Shown: in pieces, positions 5,054 through 6,530 of the stretch
How the letters are laid out: each line of letters starts with the position of its first letter
How positions within the stretch are numbered: position 1 is the stretch's first letter
Assembly: GCA_036502345.1 (NCBI GenBank)
Contig: DASXYT010000241.1
Location: 1 to 6,530, forward strand
Direction: 5' to 3'
Origin: DATEPR01 sp036502345
GTDB taxonomy: Bacteria; Actinomycetota; Actinomycetes; Mycobacteriales; Pseudonocardiaceae
DNA length: 6,530 nucleotides
Translations under genes and position numbers: made by a program
The notes under the pieces: generated by a model
Told to the model about the DNA's origin: nothing
Database searches by the model: none
What the model saw: the letters and a program-made list of their open reading frames with translations, nothing else

Positions 5054-6313
5054 CACGGCCCCACCGCTGAGCTGATCGGGATCGGGCTGCTCCTCGCGGT
5101 ACTCGCGTTCGCGATCGTCCGCCCTCGGCGGCTGCCCGAGGCCGTCGCCGCCGTTCCGGCCGCCGGTCTCGTCCTGCTGCTGGGCATCGTGTCACCTGGT
5201 GAAGCGGCCCACAGAACGACAGAACTCCTGCCCACCATCGGATTTCTCGCCGCGATCCTCATCTTGGCCCACCTCGTCGACGGCGAGGGCGTGTTCACCT
5301 GGTTGGGCACCCGGATGGCCCGAGCCTGCAAGGGCAGTCCACGCCGCCTGCTCGTGCTCACCTTCGCCGCCGCTGCCGGGACCACCGCCGTACTCAGCCT
5401 GGACGCCACCGTCGTCCTGCTCACGCCGGTCGTCTTCGCCACCGCCGGCACCCTGCGCGTCCGCGCCAAGCCGCACGTCTACGCCTGCACCCACCTGGCC
5501 AACTCGGCCTCCACCCTGTTCCCGGTCTCCAACCTCACCAACCTGCTCGCCTTCGGCGCCACCGGCCTGTCCTTCCTGTCCTTCGCCGGTCTGATGGCAC
5601 TCCCCTGGCTGGCCGCTGTCGCCGTCGAACTGCTCGTGTTCCTCCGGTTCTTCGGCACCGACCTGGTCGGGCGCGCCGAGCCGGAGGACGAAGAACAAAC
5701 ACCAGCGCCCTGGTTCGCGCTCATCGTGCTCGCCGCCGTACTCGTCGGTTTCGGGCTGACATCACTCGTCGGGCTCGCGCCGGTCTGGGTCGCGGCTGCC
5801 GGCGCGCTGGTGCTGGCCATCAGAGGGTTCATCAACAAGACCACGACAATCAGCAAGATCGTCCAGGAGGCCGCGCCACTGTTTCTGCTGTTCGTGCTCG
5901 GTCTGGCGATCGTCGCGCAGGCCGTCGCCGACCACGGGCTCGGCCAGTTGCTGGCCGGCATCGTGCCCGCCGCACCCACCCTGCTCGGCCTGCTGCTCAC
6001 GGCCGTACTCGCCGCCGTCCTGGCCAACCTGCTGAACAACCTGCCCGCCACGCTCGTGCTGCTGCCGGCGCTGGGCGCCCACCCGAACGCCGGCATCGTG
6101 CTGGCCGTGCTGCTCGGCGTGAACCTCGGCCCGAACGCCACCTACGTCGGCTCCCTGGCCACCCTGCTGTGGCGCCGGGTACTGGCCGGCCGGGGACTGG
6201 TGCCGACGCTGCGTGAATTCCTGCGGCTCGGCGCGCTCACCGTGCCACTCTCGCTGCTCGCCGGTGTCCTCGCGTTGTGGCTCGGCCTCACGCTGTCAGG
6301 ATTGACCTCATGA
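5048..6313 (+). CDS. ArsB/NhaD-type (SLC13 family) inner-membrane permease
   Basis: A 421-residue, almost wholly hydrophobic protein of the ion-transporter superfamily that includes ArsB arsenite pumps, NhaD Na+/H+ antiporters and SLC13 anion carriers. It is built of two similar halves. The first has SLDATVVLLTP (117-127) and HLANSASTLFPVSNLTNLL (149-167). The second has NLLNNLPATLVLLP (327-340) and GVNLGPNATYVGS (357-369). The paired Asn/Ser/Pro re-entrant motifs are those that line the substrate site in this fold. A charged cytosolic stretch (about 210-220, AEPEDEEQ) divides the halves. Length suits ArsB (about 400-430). No arsR or arsC gene is nearby, so the substrate is open. The GTG at 5048 is taken as start because longer forms would begin inside rnpB. 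No good SD is seen, so a leaderless or nearly leaderless mRNA is possible. The coupled stress-protein gene follows. Confidence 0.9.
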   Translation: MHHGPTAELIGIGLLLAVLAFAIVRPRRLPEAVAAVPAAGLVLLLGIVSPGEAAHRTTELLPTIGFLAAILILAHLVDGEGVFTWLGTRMARACKGSPRRLLVLTFAAAAGTTAVLSLDATVVLLTPVVFATAGTLRVRAKPHVYACTHLANSASTLFPVSNLTNLLAFGATGLSFLSFAGLMALPWLAAVAVELLVFLRFFGTDLVGRAEPEDEEQTPAPWFALIVLAAVLVGFGLTSLVGLAPVWVAAAGALVLAIRGFINKTTTISKIVQEAAPLFLLFVLGLAIVAQAVADHGLGQLLAGIVPAAPTLLGLLLTAVLAAVLANLLNNLPATLVLLPALGAHPNAGIVLAVLLGVNLGPNATYVGSLATLLWRRVLAGRGLVPTLREFLRLGALTVPLSLLAGVLALWLGLTLSGLTS

Positions 6314-6530
6314 CCCGTGTGGTGGTGTGGCTCACCGAAGGCACGTGGGCCGGGTGCGTGGACGCCGCGAAATCACTGGCCCCCGATGACGCCGAGTTCG
6401 TATTGCTGCACGTCACGGACGGCGACGTGACCGAGGCGGTGCACGGCGCGTTCGGCGGACTGCTCGGCCGGGGCCGCGCTCCTGCGGAGCTGAGCAGCGG
6501 GTCGGCCGAAACCCTGCTCGCCAAGGCGGC
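6310..6530 (+). CDS. Universal stress protein (UspA family), N-terminal part
   Basis: The first 73 residues of a gene that runs off the right edge. It opens TRVVVWLTEGTW, followed by a helix (AGCVDAAKSLA) and a second strand EFVLLHVTDGD. This is the beta-alpha-beta start of the Usp alpha/beta fold, with a hydrophobic first strand and the LLHV second strand. Such proteins bind ATP or act as small dimeric stress and regulatory proteins. The nucleotide-binding G-x2-G-x9-G motif lies further on and is not visible, so ATP binding cannot be judged. ATG at 6310 overlaps the permease stop as ATGA, a four-base overlap typical of translational coupling, so the two proteins are probably made together. 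The Usp protein may gate or sense for the permease, as seen for other Usp domains attached to transporters; that is inference. Confidence 0.82.
   Translation, partial: MTRVVVWLTEGTWAGCVDAAKSLAPDDAEFVLLHVTDGDVTEAVHGAFGGLLGRGRAPAELSSGSAETLLAKA

Noticed and set aside
4640..5070. Several open frames on both strands between 4640 and 5070
   Set aside because: They overlap the conserved RNase P RNA, whose helices explain the sequence. No protein is supported.
5192..6141. Minus-strand open frames opposite the permease (5192-5698 and 5479-6141)
   Set aside because: They are antisense frames of a high-GC membrane protein gene, Gly/Gln/Ser-rich without domains.

Overview
The window is GC-rich with strongly G/C-biased third codon positions, GTG starts and Shine-Dalgarno (SD) sites of the AAGGAGG/GGAGG type. 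It carries a bacterial class A RNase P RNA. Together with the protein families this points to a high-GC actinomycete; a member of the Pseudonocardiales is a guess from general resemblance and was not tested.

Layout. Positions 1-3305, minus strand: three tightly packed genes read right to left. They encode a small two-helix membrane protein (VirB2-like position), a two-helix membrane protein with a long basic tail (VirB3-like position), and a large VirB4/TraC-type ATPase that runs off the left edge. This is the order virB2-virB3-virB4 and looks like the start of a type IV secretion or conjugation operon. Positions 3306-3724: a 419-base divergent regulatory region with an AT-rich core and several inverted repeats. 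Positions 3725-4075, plus strand: a small probable ribbon-helix-helix DNA-binding protein, read away from the secretion genes. It is a candidate regulator, partition protein or relaxosome accessory protein. Positions 4068-4364, minus strand: a 98-residue three-helix membrane protein of unknown role, convergent with the previous gene; the two stop codons lie inside one 16-bp perfect palindrome. Positions 4365-4609: a short spacer with a possible broken or frameshifted 49-residue gene. Positions 4610-5013, minus strand: rnpB, the RNase P RNA. Positions 5048-6313, plus strand: an ArsB/NhaD (SLC13-type) permease, divergent from rnpB across only about 35 bases. Positions 6310 to the right edge: the start of a universal stress protein gene, overlapping the permease stop by four bases.

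How it fits together. The left half is a conjugation-type module: membrane subunits plus the energising ATPase, with a divergently transcribed DNA-binding protein that is well placed to control it. The right half, from rnpB onward, looks like ordinary chromosome, with a housekeeping RNA gene and a translationally coupled permease/stress-protein pair. The junction between the two halves is therefore the natural place to look for a mobile-element boundary, although no attachment site, integrase or tRNA is visible. I see no clear new defence or biosynthetic system. The most unusual items are the control region at 3306-3724, the shared stop-codon palindrome, and the interrupted small gene next to rnpB.
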